From the NCBI GenBank assembly GCA_963776195.1, contig CAVZMO010000011.1, positions 62,001 to 126,000 of the forward strand: a stretch of 64,000 nucleotides of DNA, written 5' to 3'. The position numbers were made by a program, and so were the translations under genes. Under the pieces are notes generated by a model. The model ran no database searches, was not told where the DNA came from, and saw nothing but the letters and a program-made list of their open reading frames with translations. Source of the stretch: CAVZMO01 sp963776195. GTDB taxonomy: Bacteria > Nitrospirota > Thermodesulfovibrionia > Thermodesulfovibrionales > SM23-35. Below, one piece after another: positions 16,153 to 25,595 of the stretch; within the stretch, counting starts at the first letter, position 1; every line of letters starts with the position of its first letter.

Positions 16153-18399
16153 TCAGAGCGTGATGTCAAATTCGATTTCGGTATAGCCCAATAGAAACTT
16201 CTTTCTCAATATCTTGAGTTTCATCTTTCCCCCCTGCTTTTTGTCAAACAGAGAAATCCTCACGTCATCGACATCTTCTATCCTCCAGTCGTCGATTGAG
16301 ATGAGGATGTCATTATTTTTAAGGCCCGTCTTTTCCGCGATACTCGATGGTTGGATCTTCTCTATCATAACATTGCCGTCTTTTTTCTTAGAAATAATCC
16401 CCAGCTTAACGGCATCAGGAAGCGATATATGTTCAGGGAACAGCACAAAGTCGCCCGAGTCCTCGTCGGGCACTCCCGTAGCGGGTATTAAGGTTGCGTA
16501 GTCCCTGCCATTCAGTCTGAATGTACGTCTCGGGATCCCGGAACCATACACAATGTGCCCGACACCCGCAAGAATGACCATTTGATAGTCAGGGTTATTC
16601 TTCAGAAATGCGTCGGCCGAGTGGGCCATTGTCTCATCCCAGAGTATCTGTGCCTGATAAAAATTGTCAAAGCTTTTGCTCTCATGATTCTTATGGGTTT
16701 CGAATATTGCCTTGAGTCTGTCCTTGTAATCCTCATCCGACATATCCATATCAGCAGGTATTTCTGCCTTTTCCGGATCGGTCAGGTCATCGAGTCCGCC
16801 TGCAGCAACAGATTTGACAATCTCAGTCCACAAATTCAGAGCTATTATCGGAATATTCTTTGCCTTGGCATATTCAATGATCTCCCGGTAGAGGTTGTAA
16901 TCAAACTGCCACCTTGTGAAATACTGGGTCTCTTTTAAGAATTCTTTGTCATTTATGACCCCGGCTAGATAGTCGTTTATCGCCTTCTGAAAGGGCTTCT
17001 GGAACATCTCCATACCGATGGCAAACTTGCGGCCGCTCTCGTGGAGGCGCATGATGACCTTGAGCTGCACCCTGTGGTCTTCGAAATTGCCATGCCTTTC
17101 CCCGACGTAAATAACAGGCTTGTCGAGAACCTTGAGAATAATCTCGTCGAGCCTCATCGTCTTTTGGGGCTGAATCCCGAGCACGGGCTCATACAAACTC
17201 GCCTTTATGCCCCGTTCGGCTTTAGAAGTACTCTTTTCCATGTTTCTGCCATTTTTAAACCGTATATAGGAATACCCTCCGTAGAGGGCCAGTTCCTTTA
17301 TCACAGGAGAGACTTCCTCCTTTGAATCGGCGCATGCAATGACGACAACCTTCGATGTATTTAGGGGATTTTTCTTTACCGTGAGGGTAAACCCTGAATC
17401 CGGTTTCTTGAAGCCGCCGAACAGTCTTTTAAGTACCGGACTGTCAGACCCCGCGATGAGCAGGGAATTTTTCCTAATGTCCTCGTCTTTGATCTCGCTC
17501 TCTTCTTTTGAAGCAACGCCCGTTCCTTTCAAGACATCTATTAAAGCACCGTATTTTTCCCTCTCTTCCCCCGGGATGACTATGAGTCTTTTCTCATCTC
17601 CCAAGAATTGTGAAATGGAAGGGGGATGTTCTTCCTCTGAGAGTCTTCGCATGAGATCGTAGTCCCTGTCGACTATTATCTCCAACGGGTTTCCCGGGAC
17701 GGGGACCTCAAAGGTCTCCTTTTCTTTTTCGATATGCAGAATCTCGGAGACCTCTCCCTTATCGGTATTTATTACCAGGGGTAAATCAAACGTAAAAAGT
17801 TTACCTTTTTGGATAACCGCGAAAGAAACCATTCGGACATCTTTTGAAACCACAACCCTGGGATCTTTTATCTCTATTGAAGGAATTTCTTTTCGGTCAA
17901 GCCACTGGCAGAAAAACCACGCAAGATTCTTGCCCGACGCTTTTTCAAAGACAATTCTCAAATCATCCCATGACGCACTCTGAAATTCCTTTTCTTTGGC
18001 GAATTCTTTTAACGCGGCATCAAAGGAATCTTTCCCTATAAGATTTTTCAACATGTGAAAGAGCATTACCCCTTTTCCACAACCGATTGCCCTGGAAAAT
18101 AAATCCCCCTCTCGGGAGAAATCCTTAAGGGGGAATTCCTTCCCGGGACCTGCATAATTCTCATAATCAACCAGCAGATTCTTTCTATACTGCCATCCCT
18201 TTCCCTTTTGTTCTTCGTAGAGGTGGTCCGCAAGACAGGCAGCCAACTCTTCCGGGAATACTTCAGGTATGCCCATCGGGAGATTTTTTTTGATGTCGAA
18301 CGAGGCCGGGAGATTGTGAATCGGCGAGATTTCCATTGCGTTTACGGTTCCGGCAAGAAGAACACCTGTCAGAAGTCCGATAAGAATCAACGTCTTCAT
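16153..18399 (-). CDS. Secreted fusion: M1-peptidase-like remnant + ChaN/Tiki haem-binding-like domain + PDZ
   Basis: Starting at the ATG at 18399 (an upstream in-frame extension to 18462 is unlikely) the protein has a signal peptide (LILIGLLTGVLLAGTVNA). The next ~140 residues match the C-terminal part of an M1 aminopeptidase catalytic domain (GKGVMLFHMLKNLIGKDSF, LAWFFCQWLDR), but the HExxH zinc site is absent. Residues ~420-640 match ChaN/DUF399 (VIYVGERHGNFEDH, IGMEMFQKPFQ, ILAGVGHIVYGSG). The last ~90 residues form a PDZ domain (IQPSSIAEKTGLKNNDILISI). A periplasmic role in metal/haem handling is possible but unproven. Confidence 0.75.
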   Translation of the reverse strand: MKTLILIGLLTGVLLAGTVNAMEISPIHNLPASFDIKKNLPMGIPEVFPEELAACLADHLYEEQKGKGWQYRKNLLVDYENYAGPGKEFPLKDFSREGDLFSRAIGCGKGVMLFHMLKNLIGKDSFDAALKEFAKEKEFQSASWDDLRIVFEKASGKNLAWFFCQWLDRKEIPSIEIKDPRVVVSKDVRMVSFAVIQKGKLFTFDLPLVINTDKGEVSEILHIEKEKETFEVPVPGNPLEIIVDRDYDLMRRLSEEEHPPSISQFLGDEKRLIVIPGEEREKYGALIDVLKGTGVASKEESEIKDEDIRKNSLLIAGSDSPVLKRLFGGFKKPDSGFTLTVKKNPLNTSKVVVIACADSKEEVSPVIKELALYGGYSYIRFKNGRNMEKSTSKAERGIKASLYEPVLGIQPQKTMRLDEIILKVLDKPVIYVGERHGNFEDHRVQLKVIMRLHESGRKFAIGMEMFQKPFQKAINDYLAGVINDKEFLKETQYFTRWQFDYNLYREIIEYAKAKNIPIIALNLWTEIVKSVAAGGLDDLTDPEKAEIPADMDMSDEDYKDRLKAIFETHKNHESKSFDNFYQAQILWDETMAHSADAFLKNNPDYQMVILAGVGHIVYGSGIPRRTFRLNGRDYATLIPATGVPDEDSGDFVLFPEHISLPDAVKLGIISKKKDGNVMIEKIQPSSIAEKTGLKNNDILISIDDWRIEDVDDVRISLFDKKQGGKMKLKILRKKFLLGYTEIEFDITL

Positions 18400-18462
18400 T
18401 TTGTAGTTGCCATATAAATATATTACTTTTTCGCACGGTCTATTGACAATCTTTTGAGACAA

Positions 18463-18817
18463 AGTAGAATTTGTTTATGAAAAGATATCACTTTATCCTG
18501 ATCCTCATACCGGCATGACGCCCCGCGGCTATAGCAAATTGCCCGAATAATTGCCACGCCGTCCTAAAAATTTTCATTAAATTCAATAAGTTCTTAACTG
18601 GCATTCCTTTTGCTTCTCCGAATCTTGCAACCCAAATTTTTTTAAGAAATTTTCCGTTTGAAAGGAGGAGCAGGATGATTATTCCGAGAGGGCCTGATGG
18701 AAACCGTGGTGATTTGCCTGTCCGGGGATAAGAATAAACATCTGTCGAAGAGTCTACAGCGTTCATATTGCTAAATATAAACTGCTTTTAAATAAAAATT
18801 ATACAAGGGGATATTTT
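18463..18817. other. Intergenic region with a possible 18-codon leader ORF
   Basis: An ATG at 18675 preceded by a very strong AAAGGAGGAG site opens an 18-codon frame (MIIPRGPDGNRGDLPVRG, stop at 18729-18731). Either it is a small peptide or leader, or the purine block is chance. The 92-residue minus-strand frame covering 18488-18766 has no recognisable family. The rpoD-like gene's own ribosome site (AAGGGGATATTTT) lies at the right end. Confidence 0.25.
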
Positions 18818-20371
18818 ATGGAAAATTACTTTGAATCCGTCGCTGTCTATGATAAGGAAGAAGATGCTCTCTACGTGGAGACAGAGATGCATGAAGAGAC
18901 AGATGGAGGTGCAGAAAAACCGTCCAATTATATAGAAGGAGAAAAAGACCTCGTCCACATCTATCTGAAGGAGATCAGCGGTGTGCGGCTTCTGACAAGG
19001 GAAGGGGAGGTTGAAATCGCCAGGAAAATAGAAGACGGGAAAGAGAAGATTTACCGGGTAATATTCTCACTTCCTTTTGCCCTGAAAGAGCTGATAAGCA
19101 TCGGAAAAACGGTCATTACCGGCGAGACCTCTCTTGCGGATATTATTCAGAATAACGATGACGATTCAGAGGAAGCATTGCTTCTGGAGAGAAAAAGATT
19201 TTTTAAAATAACAAAAGAGATAGAGTCACTGAATCAGAAAAGAAAGGTGTATCTCGGGAAGCTCAACGGATCTGCCCCGTTCATTGCTTCCGAAGTCGTT
19301 TCCGGGAGAGAGCCGCACGGGGACGGTAATTGCTGCCGGGCCTTACTCAAGGCACTGGAAAAAAACACCACTGAAATCATTAAGAAAGTTCACGCACTCA
19401 AATTAAAAGATGATGTCTTAACGGCTTTTTCTGAGGAATTGAAAAGCTCCGTTGCAGAGATTGATATGATGCAGAAGAAGATCTCGTCTCTGAGAAAAAA
19501 GGGGAGGCTTTCGAGTTCTGAGAGAGCAAAAGAAGAAAAAGCAGTCAGAGATATGATCAGAAAGAAAGAAACCGCAAGCGGTCTGAAGACCGCCGAGATG
19601 AAGAATGCCTTAATGGTTTTCATGCAAGGCAAGCAAGAAGTATCAGAGGCGAGAAGGGCTTTAATAGAAGCCAATCTTCGTCTTGTAATAAGTATTGCCA
19701 AGAGATATTTAGGACGGGGTTTGAGTTTTTCAGATCTGATACAGGAGGGAAACAGCGGACTTATGAGGGCTGTCGATAAATTCGAGTACCAGCGTGGATA
19801 CAAATTCAGCACTTATGCGACATGGTGGATCAGGCAGGCGATTACAAGAGCCCTTGCAGACCAATCAAGGACGATAAGAATCCCGGTCCATATGGTCGAG
19901 ACTATCAACAAGATAACTAAAATGTCGAGAGAACTTGTGCAGGAATTCGGAAGGGAACCGGCATCTGCCGAAATTGCCCAGAGATTGAGAATACCGGTCG
20001 AACGGGTGGACAGCATTATGAAGATATCGAAAGAACCGGTATCACTCGAAACGCCGATCGGCGAGGAGGACAGCCATCTCAGTGACTTCATAGAAGACAA
20101 GGCTATGCTGTCGCCGCTGGATTCTGTGATCATGGATGACATGAAAAAGAAGATAGACAAGGTAATATGCTCTCTCCCGCCTAGAGAAGAGAAAATTATA
20201 AGGAGGAGGTTTGGCATTGGTGTTGATGCTCCCTGTACGCTTGAAGAGGTGGGCACCGAGTTTGACGTTACAAGGGAGAGAATAAGACAGATCGAGGTAA
20301 ATGCGATAAAGAGACTGAAATATCTGTCCATGCAAATAACTCAGGGATTTTCTCCTGCTGCCGGCAAATAA
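18818..20371 (+). CDS. rpoD: RNA polymerase sigma-70 factor (RpoD type)
   Basis: The 517-residue protein carries region 1.2 (DLVHIYLKEISGVRLLTREGE), a ~200-residue non-conserved lysine/glutamate-rich insert, region 2 (LSFSDLIQEGNSGLMRAVDK; ATWWIRQAITRALADQ), region 3 and a region 4 helix-turn-helix (EEVGTEFDVTRERIRQIE). This is the architecture of a primary sigma factor. Region 1.1 is missing or very short. The usual dnaG partner is not upstream, so it may be a second group 1/2 sigma factor rather than the sole housekeeping one. Confidence 0.9.
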   Translation: MENYFESVAVYDKEEDALYVETEMHEETDGGAEKPSNYIEGEKDLVHIYLKEISGVRLLTREGEVEIARKIEDGKEKIYRVIFSLPFALKELISIGKTVITGETSLADIIQNNDDDSEEALLLERKRFFKITKEIESLNQKRKVYLGKLNGSAPFIASEVVSGREPHGDGNCCRALLKALEKNTTEIIKKVHALKLKDDVLTAFSEELKSSVAEIDMMQKKISSLRKKGRLSSSERAKEEKAVRDMIRKKETASGLKTAEMKNALMVFMQGKQEVSEARRALIEANLRLVISIAKRYLGRGLSFSDLIQEGNSGLMRAVDKFEYQRGYKFSTYATWWIRQAITRALADQSRTIRIPVHMVETINKITKMSRELVQEFGREPASAEIAQRLRIPVERVDSIMKISKEPVSLETPIGEEDSHLSDFIEDKAMLSPLDSVIMDDMKKKIDKVICSLPPREEKIIRRRFGIGVDAPCTLEEVGTEFDVTRERIRQIEVNAIKRLKYLSMQITQGFSPAAGK

Positions 20372-20400
20372 CCCAAGAGATCAAGTATTTCTATGCAGGA

Positions 20401-20440
20401 ATCGGGCAATATGCCTTGGCACCGAGGCATATTGCCCGAT
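20401..20440 (+). terminator. 16-bp perfect hairpin after the sigma factor gene
   Basis: The left arm ATCGGGCAATATGCCT (20401-20416) pairs perfectly with AGGCATATTGCCCGAT (20425-20440) around the 8-nt loop TGGCACCG. It lies 30 bp after the rpoD-like stop. There is only a weak downstream T-rich tract (TTTATCTCTT), so it may be a terminator, a repeat palindrome or both. Confidence 0.6.
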
Positions 20441-20541
20441 AAGAAAATTTATCTCTTAGGAAAATTCAGTAAACTTGCTGTTTTCTGTCGTGGCATCTCT
20501 TTTGCTGACTTGGACCTAAAAATAAAAGAGGATATCAGCGG

Positions 20542-20712
20542 ATGAACTGTCCTTTCTTGATTCTCAATTACAGCTTGACGTGCAAGGCAAACAATACCTA
20601 TTTGCCCAGTGGATTTCAGATTGAAGAGTATTGCAGGAGCAAAAGATACTCATTGTGTCCTTTTTTCAAGTTAAGGGCCAAAGGGGAAAAAATAGTCGCT
20701 GAAAATCAATAA
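20542..20712 (+). CDS. 56-residue cysteine-containing small protein
   Basis: The frame starts MNCPFLILNYSLTC and continues to SLCPFFKLRAKGEK, with a tail IVAENQ. It has four cysteines arranged C-P-F, C-K-A, Y-C and C-P-F, and the phrase PSGFQIEEYC, which resembles small 'CPF...Y.PS...YC...CPF' proteins seen in anaerobic proteobacteria and Nitrospirota. A metal- or Fe-S-binding role is possible. It follows GATATCAGCG, a poor ribosome site. Real coding is supported by the symmetric cysteine pattern; confidence is moderate. Confidence 0.5.
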   Translation: MNCPFLILNYSLTCKANNTYLPSGFQIEEYCRSKRYSLCPFFKLRAKGEKIVAENQ

Positions 20713-20744
20713 ATCTGATTTTTCTGACTATGGTCTTCCCGCCA

Positions 20745-21281
20745 TTATTTCTTCTCTTTTTTTGAGATATACCAAAGTGCTGCCGCTCCTGCCAGCGTTA
20801 CAGCCCCCGCACTGATGCCGATCTTCCATAATTTTTTCCGGTTTCCAGTTCTCTTGTCTACGATCTTCGAGTATCTTTCCGCGACCGCTTCACAATGTCT
20901 GATGTCATTTTTGGAAAAACCGAAGATATGTGTGAAAAGCTCTATTCTTTCCTCTATTAATGAACGAAGTCGTGTCCAATAAGGAATTTTACCTGTGGAG
21001 ACCCTTCGGTCCCTCAGACTTTTTTCCTCGGAAATGCTTTTTATGAATTTGACAAGCAGCTCTTCATCCGCACCCTGGTATATGGAGAGTTTCGGATCAG
21101 AAATCTTCTGCAATACCGGCCACTGGCAGTTCTCTTCCAGTTTGAGAATATCCTGCCATGACCGTTTTCCCACGCACCTGAGGAGCAAAGACTTTTTTAT
21201 CGAATAGTAAAATCGTTTAAGCTCTTCTTCTTCGAAACCGATGCCTTTAAAAATATCGTTGAATTTATCAAAGCTTATCAC
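20745..21281 (-). CDS. Hypothetical tail-anchored protein
   Basis: The 178-residue protein is soluble and charged for 150 residues, then ends with KLWKIGISAGAVTLAGAAAL and a short basic tail, i.e. a single C-terminal membrane anchor. No signal peptide or known motif was recognised; helices dominate. The start ATG lies at 21281. It is downstream of a truncated nitroreductase fragment and may share a transcript with ctpA. Confidence 0.6.
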   Translation of the reverse strand: MISFDKFNDIFKGIGFEEEELKRFYYSIKKSLLLRCVGKRSWQDILKLEENCQWPVLQKISDPKLSIYQGADEELLVKFIKSISEEKSLRDRRVSTGKIPYWTRLRSLIEERIELFTHIFGFSKNDIRHCEAVAERYSKIVDKRTGNRKKLWKIGISAGAVTLAGAAALWYISKKEKK

Positions 21282-21301
21282 GTTTCAAAACTTCAGCAAT
21301 T

Positions 21302-21493
21302 TCAATTTATTATAATATTCTCAATACCGAGTCTTTTTCGGGGCTGAGGAGACCCGTCAGGATATCCGACCGGAAGTAAAGCTACGACATAAATGTTGTC
21401 ATCCCAGCCAAAGATGTCCCTGACCAACTGAGCATTGATCAACCTCACCCAGCAGCTTCCCAGACCGAAATCACCCTTCACTATCGTACTGTT
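21302..21493 (-). pseudogene. C-terminal remnant of a nitroreductase-family gene
   Basis: About 60 codons directly after ctpA read FGLGSCWVRLINAQLVRDIF, then WDDNIYVVALLPVGYPDG and PQPRKRLGIE, which match the end of FMN-dependent nitroreductases (GLGxCW, ALLPVGYP, R.R...E). There is no start codon and the 5' two-thirds are missing; the frame overlaps the end of ctpA. It is the scar of a deletion that joined a nitroreductase 3' end to ctpA. Confidence 0.65.
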
Positions 21494-21494
21494 T

Positions 21495-22805
21495 TTACGA
21501 TGCCTTTGGCAGTTCCTTGAAGACCTTCCATGTTTTCAAGATGTCCAGCGCCCTCTGAAGCTGAATATCCTCTTTTTCGTCGAGCTCCATCGGAACCATC
21601 TCTTCCGATTCTGCAGGTTTTTCTTCGATGTCCACCCCGTTCTTCAGATGCCTCTCGAGGTCCTTTTCTCTGATCGCGGGACGCGCCTTTTCTCCTTCTT
21701 TTACTCCAGGTTTAACCACGATATCGGGGGTGATCCCTGTACTCTGTATCGATATCCCTTTTGGGGTGTAATATCTTGCCGTTGTGAGTCTTATCGCCGC
21801 ACCGTCACTGAGAGGAATCACCGACTGAACAGACCCCTTTCCGAAGGTTTGGGTGCCGACAATGACAGCCCTGTTCCAGTCCTTCAGAGCGCCGGCTACA
21901 ATCTCGGATGCGCTGGCACTGCCTTGATTTACCAGTACAGCCATCGGAATTGAGGAGATCGAGTCATTCTTTCCACTTCGGTATTCCACTTTTTCGCCTT
22001 TTCTGTCTTTAATAAAGACCACTAACTTATCTGCCGTGAGAAACTGACTCGAGACTTCGACGGCGCTGTTAAGGAGCCCGCCGGGATTGTTTCTGAGATC
22101 GAGTATGAGGGAATTGATATTTTGCCCGGTCAGCTTTTCCAGGGCTTTAGACAGATCGGATGCGGTCTGTTCCTGGAATTGATTTATTTTAATATATCCG
22201 ATGCCGTCATCGAGAAGCTTCGACTTGACACTCTTAATTTTTATTATTTCTCTTGTTATGGTGAAGTCCTTTGTCTCTTTCCATCCTTCTCTGAGTATGG
22301 TCAATTTTACCGTTGTCGACGGAGCTCCACGCATTTTGCTGACTGCGTCAGGCAGACTCATATCTTTCGCGAATTCATTGTTTATCTTGACGATCTTATC
22401 CCCGGACTTTATGCCCGCTTTGTAAGCGGGTGTGTCCTCTATCGGTGCGATCACGGTCAACATACTATCTTTGATCCCTATCTGTATACCGATACCTCCG
22501 AACTCCCCTCTTGTATCCACCTGCATCTCTTTGTATTGTTCAGGAGTCATAAACGCCGAGTGAGGATCGAGGGAGCCGAGCATCCCTTTAATAGCGCCGT
22601 ATATCACATCCTTCGGTTTTACGTCTTCCACATAGTTTTTTCTGACCAACGAAAGGACCTCTGAAAAGACTTTAAGTTCTTCATATCCTTCCTCGGCACA
22701 GACACTGCTGATCGTCCATCGTCCGATAAAAATACCGATCGATGTGATAGCGAACATAAGCACCACAGTGAAAATTATCTTTTTATTCATCAGCCTGTGA
22801 ATCAT
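21495..22805 (-). CDS. ctpA: S41 C-terminal processing protease
   Basis: The 436-residue protein has an N-terminal signal anchor, a PDZ domain (about residues 95-180, AYKAGIKSGDKIVKIN) and the S41 serine protease core with the catalytic serine in VNQGSASASEIVAGAL and lysine in GTQTFGKGSVQSV. CtpA enzymes trim periplasmic proteins and, in diderms, cell-wall hydrolase regulators. It is the last intact gene of the ftsE-ftsX-envC-ctpA run, a conserved order in several diderm phyla. An alternative start is the Met at residue 6. Confidence 0.93.
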   Translation of the reverse strand: MIHRLMNKKIIFTVVLMFAITSIGIFIGRWTISSVCAEEGYEELKVFSEVLSLVRKNYVEDVKPKDVIYGAIKGMLGSLDPHSAFMTPEQYKEMQVDTRGEFGGIGIQIGIKDSMLTVIAPIEDTPAYKAGIKSGDKIVKINNEFAKDMSLPDAVSKMRGAPSTTVKLTILREGWKETKDFTITREIIKIKSVKSKLLDDGIGYIKINQFQEQTASDLSKALEKLTGQNINSLILDLRNNPGGLLNSAVEVSSQFLTADKLVVFIKDRKGEKVEYRSGKNDSISSIPMAVLVNQGSASASEIVAGALKDWNRAVIVGTQTFGKGSVQSVIPLSDGAAIRLTTARYYTPKGISIQSTGITPDIVVKPGVKEGEKARPAIREKDLERHLKNGVDIEEKPAESEEMVPMELDEKEDIQLQRALDILKTWKVFKELPKAS

Positions 22806-22823
22806 TTTTTATCCTCCGAAATT

Positions 22824-23931
22824 TTATCTCCTCTGCAGCCACTGTAATGGATCGAGGGGTTTACCTTTATATCGCACTTCAAAATAGAGACCGGGTGTAT
22901 TGATAATCCCGGAGTTTCCAACTCTTCCCACCGATTGTTTATCTTTTATTATATCTCCAACTCTCGTAAAAATCTCTGACAGGCTTCCGTACAGGGTATG
23001 ATATCCATCGCCATGGTTCACAATGACAAGCCGGCCGTATCCCTTGAACCATTCCGCAAAAACCACCTTTCCGGCATGCACTGCTTTTGCATAAGACTCG
23101 GCATTCGATTGTATATATGTTCCGCTTCTGAATATGGGTGTATTGAACTGGGGGTCTTTTTGAGAACCGTACGCGATTGCCACTTTTCCTTCGACAGGCC
23201 AGGGAAGCTTGCCTTTAAGGCCCGAAAAGCCTTTTCCCGAAAAGGGAACTTCCTTTTCGGCCTTTTCAGATTCTCTGATAATCTCCAGAATCTTTTTTGA
23301 GGCGTCTTCCAGTTCCCTTAACATCTTTGCAGACGAGGATTTCTCTTTTTTAACCGAGGCGAGCAGCATTTCTTTCTTGTTCTTCTTTTCTGCCAGGGAT
23401 GCCTCTTCGGCCCTGACTTTTTCCGTATTCTTTATAAGTTCTTTCTTGAGCGCCACGAGCTGTTTTTCTTTTTCATTCAGCTCTTCAAGAGTATCTTTGA
23501 TAGGCTTCCAACAGTTTGTGTTCATAGAGAGCAATATATTGAAGATACTTACTCCTTCTCATCAACTGGGAGATATCGTCGGTACTCACAAATAACATAA
23601 CCGTATCCGAATTATGTCCGTATTTTTGTATCGCCCTGAGTTTCCTTTTTATCCACTCCCTGTGCTCTTCCATGTTGCTCTTTATTCCTGAGAAATCTCA
23701 TACTCGACCTTCGCAATCTTTGCTTCTGTATTCATAAGCTTATTCTTATTCTTTTTGAGTTCATTCTCCGCCGTCTTTTATCTGCTTGTTCGTATGTTCT
23801 ATTTCCGTGAGGACCGAGGATTCACGCCTTTTTACCTCTTCAAGTTTTTCCTTCTGTGTCTTTATCTCTTTCTGAATTTTCTTGAATTCATCGTGCGGGG
23901 TAGCAGCATAGCAAAATGAAGCACAGAGCAT
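22824..23931 (-). pseudogene. envC: Murein hydrolase activator EnvC, broken by several frameshifts
   Basis: Homology runs from a signal peptide-like start (SMLCASFCYAAT) through a long coiled coil (KKIQKEIKTQKEKLEEVKRR) to a LytM domain (LPWPVEGKVAIAYG; NHGDGYHTLYG) but passes through three frames. Breaks lie near 23772 (after IKDGGE), near 23695 (after EISQE) and near 23507 (EAYQ / DTLEEL). The LytM domain lacks the HxH/HxxxD zinc ligands (RSGTYIQS, NHGDGYHTLYG), as expected for EnvC, which activates amidases without cutting peptidoglycan. It sits between ftsX and ctpA. Mutation or local assembly errors could explain the breaks. Confidence 0.75.
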
Positions 23932-24018
23932 GGAATATAAAGCACAGGGGAATATGAACAGAAATACGGACCACTTTCCGCGGATCTTGTATCCCGCCCG
24001 TTGCCGTCTGCGCTTTGC

Positions 24019-24896
24019 TCAATACCTGATCCTCCCGATTGCTACGGCGGCGCCTGTGATGCCGAGGAAAAACCCCGCCAGAGGAAGGGTAAATGACATA
24101 TCAATCGGGAAAATAATTGATTTAAAGAGAGGAAAAGTGAGGCCCAGCCTGAGAACCACCAGGTAGTAAAGAGCCAGCATTCCGATGAGACCCAGGAACC
24201 CGCCGAAGAGGCCGATGACCGCACCCTCTATAAGGAAAGGCGCCCTGATAAACCCCCTTGTTGCTCCCAAGAGTTTGATAGGTTTCTATCTCTCTTTCTT
24301 TCCTGTAAAAGAGTATCTTCACCGTGCTATAGCAGACAAAAAGCATTCCTGCCGACATAAGTATAATACATGAGAAGCCCGACGGTCTTTACGCCTTTCC
24401 TTACAGAATAGAGAGAGGATAAGAACTTTTCTCCGTACTCAATCTCGTGCACTCCTTTTAATGTGCCCAGCCGCGCCGTCAGCTTCTTAACTATTTCAGG
24501 TCCTATCGATTCGCTTCTAAATTTTATCTCTATCGCATCGGGCAGAGGATTTTCCCCGAGGCCGTCGAGAATATATCCCGTATCCTTCAGGCTGGTTTTC
24601 AGTTCTTTCAATGCCTCGTCCTTCGGGATGAATTTTACCTTCTCTACGGCATTATCACTCTGCGCCGCGCTTATGATCGTGTCTTTTTCGCGCTGGGATA
24701 CACTATCATTGAGGTAAAGCATTACCGCAAACTTCTCCGGGAGACTTCTTGTCGCAACGTCGATGTTGTAGATAGAGAGTACTGTTACAGAGGTAAAGAG
24801 GAGTCCTGCCGCAATTGTCAGAATAGAAAGAAGATTTATCCATTTCTCGTGCAATATGCTCTGGACGGCAATTCTGAATGAATAGGGCAGGGTCAC
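24019..24896 (-). pseudogene. ftsX: Cell-division protein FtsX, broken by two frameshifts
   Basis: The first 180 residues are a good FtsX: cytoplasmic start MTLPYSFRIAVQSILHEKW, first membrane helix, and the extracellular loop ending YGEKFLSSLYSVRKGVKTV. Family sequence then continues in a second frame (SAGMLFVCYSTVKILFYRKE) and, after GAACCTATC, in a third (LLGATRGFIRAPFLIEGAVIG) to the last helix and stop GRIRY. Breaks are near 24360 and 24275. FtsX couples FtsE ATP hydrolysis to EnvC. The ftsE gene next door is intact. Confidence 0.8.
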
Positions 24897-25559
24897 CTAG
24901 CCGATCTCCTGTCCGGCCAAATTACCGGAATCCAGTTTAAGTACCCGTCTGCCCGAATGCCTGAAGAGCTCTCTGTTGTGCGTAGCGAGGAGAATCGTTG
25001 CACCTCGCGCATTGATATCCTTAAAGGTCCTAATGATGCCTTCCGAGGAATCGGGGTCGACATTGCCGGTGGGCTCATCGGCAAGGATGATCATGGGTTC
25101 GGACACAATAGCCCTTGCAATAGATACCCTTTGCTGTTCGCCTCCCGACAACGTTTGAGGGTAGCTGTCTGCCTTATGTCTCAGATTCGCTATTTTTAGA
25201 GATTCGAATACGCGCGCCTTCAACTCTTTCTCGTCAATCCCTCTTATCCTGAGGGCAAGGGCGACATTCTCGAATATATTCCTGTTATTGAGGAGCCTGA
25301 AATCCTGGAAAACAATCCCGATATTTCTCCTGAACGGTGCTATTTGTGATTCCTTAAGCTTGTGTGTCTCCCATTCGGCTACTCTAATAGTACCCTCATC
25401 GGGCTTTTCCGCCAGGTAAATCAATTTCAGGAGCGTTGTTTTGCCTGAACCACTCGGTCCGGTGATAAATACCATCTCACCTTTTTCTATCGAAAAACTT
25501 ACTTTCCTGAGTGCGGTATGTGTCTCGTAATGTTTTGATACGTCTTGAAAATGTATCAT
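24897..25559 (-). CDS. ftsE: Cell-division ABC ATPase FtsE
   Basis: The ATPase has Walker A GPSGSGKTT, Q-loop FQDFRLL, signature LSGGEQQRVSIARA and Walker B ILADEPTGNVD, with the short ~220-residue length of FtsE. An ATG at 25559 (MIHFQDVSKHYE) is preferred; the frame is open to a TTG at 25571. It abuts ftsX (24896), and gene order ftsE-ftsX-envC-ctpA supports the assignment over LolD-type ATPases. Confidence 0.92.
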   Translation of the reverse strand: MIHFQDVSKHYETHTALRKVSFSIEKGEMVFITGPSGSGKTTLLKLIYLAEKPDEGTIRVAEWETHKLKESQIAPFRRNIGIVFQDFRLLNNRNIFENVALALRIRGIDEKELKARVFESLKIANLRHKADSYPQTLSGGEQQRVSIARAIVSEPMIILADEPTGNVDPDSSEGIIRTFKDINARGATILLATHNRELFRHSGRRVLKLDSGNLAGQEIG

Positions 25560-25595
25560 CTCTGGAAACAAAGGTATATATTTTGCATTTCAGCT

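Noticed and set aside
18488..18766. 92-residue minus-strand frame upstream of rpoD
   Set aside because: No recognisable family or ribosome site; mixed hydrophobic and basic composition typical of chance ORFs.
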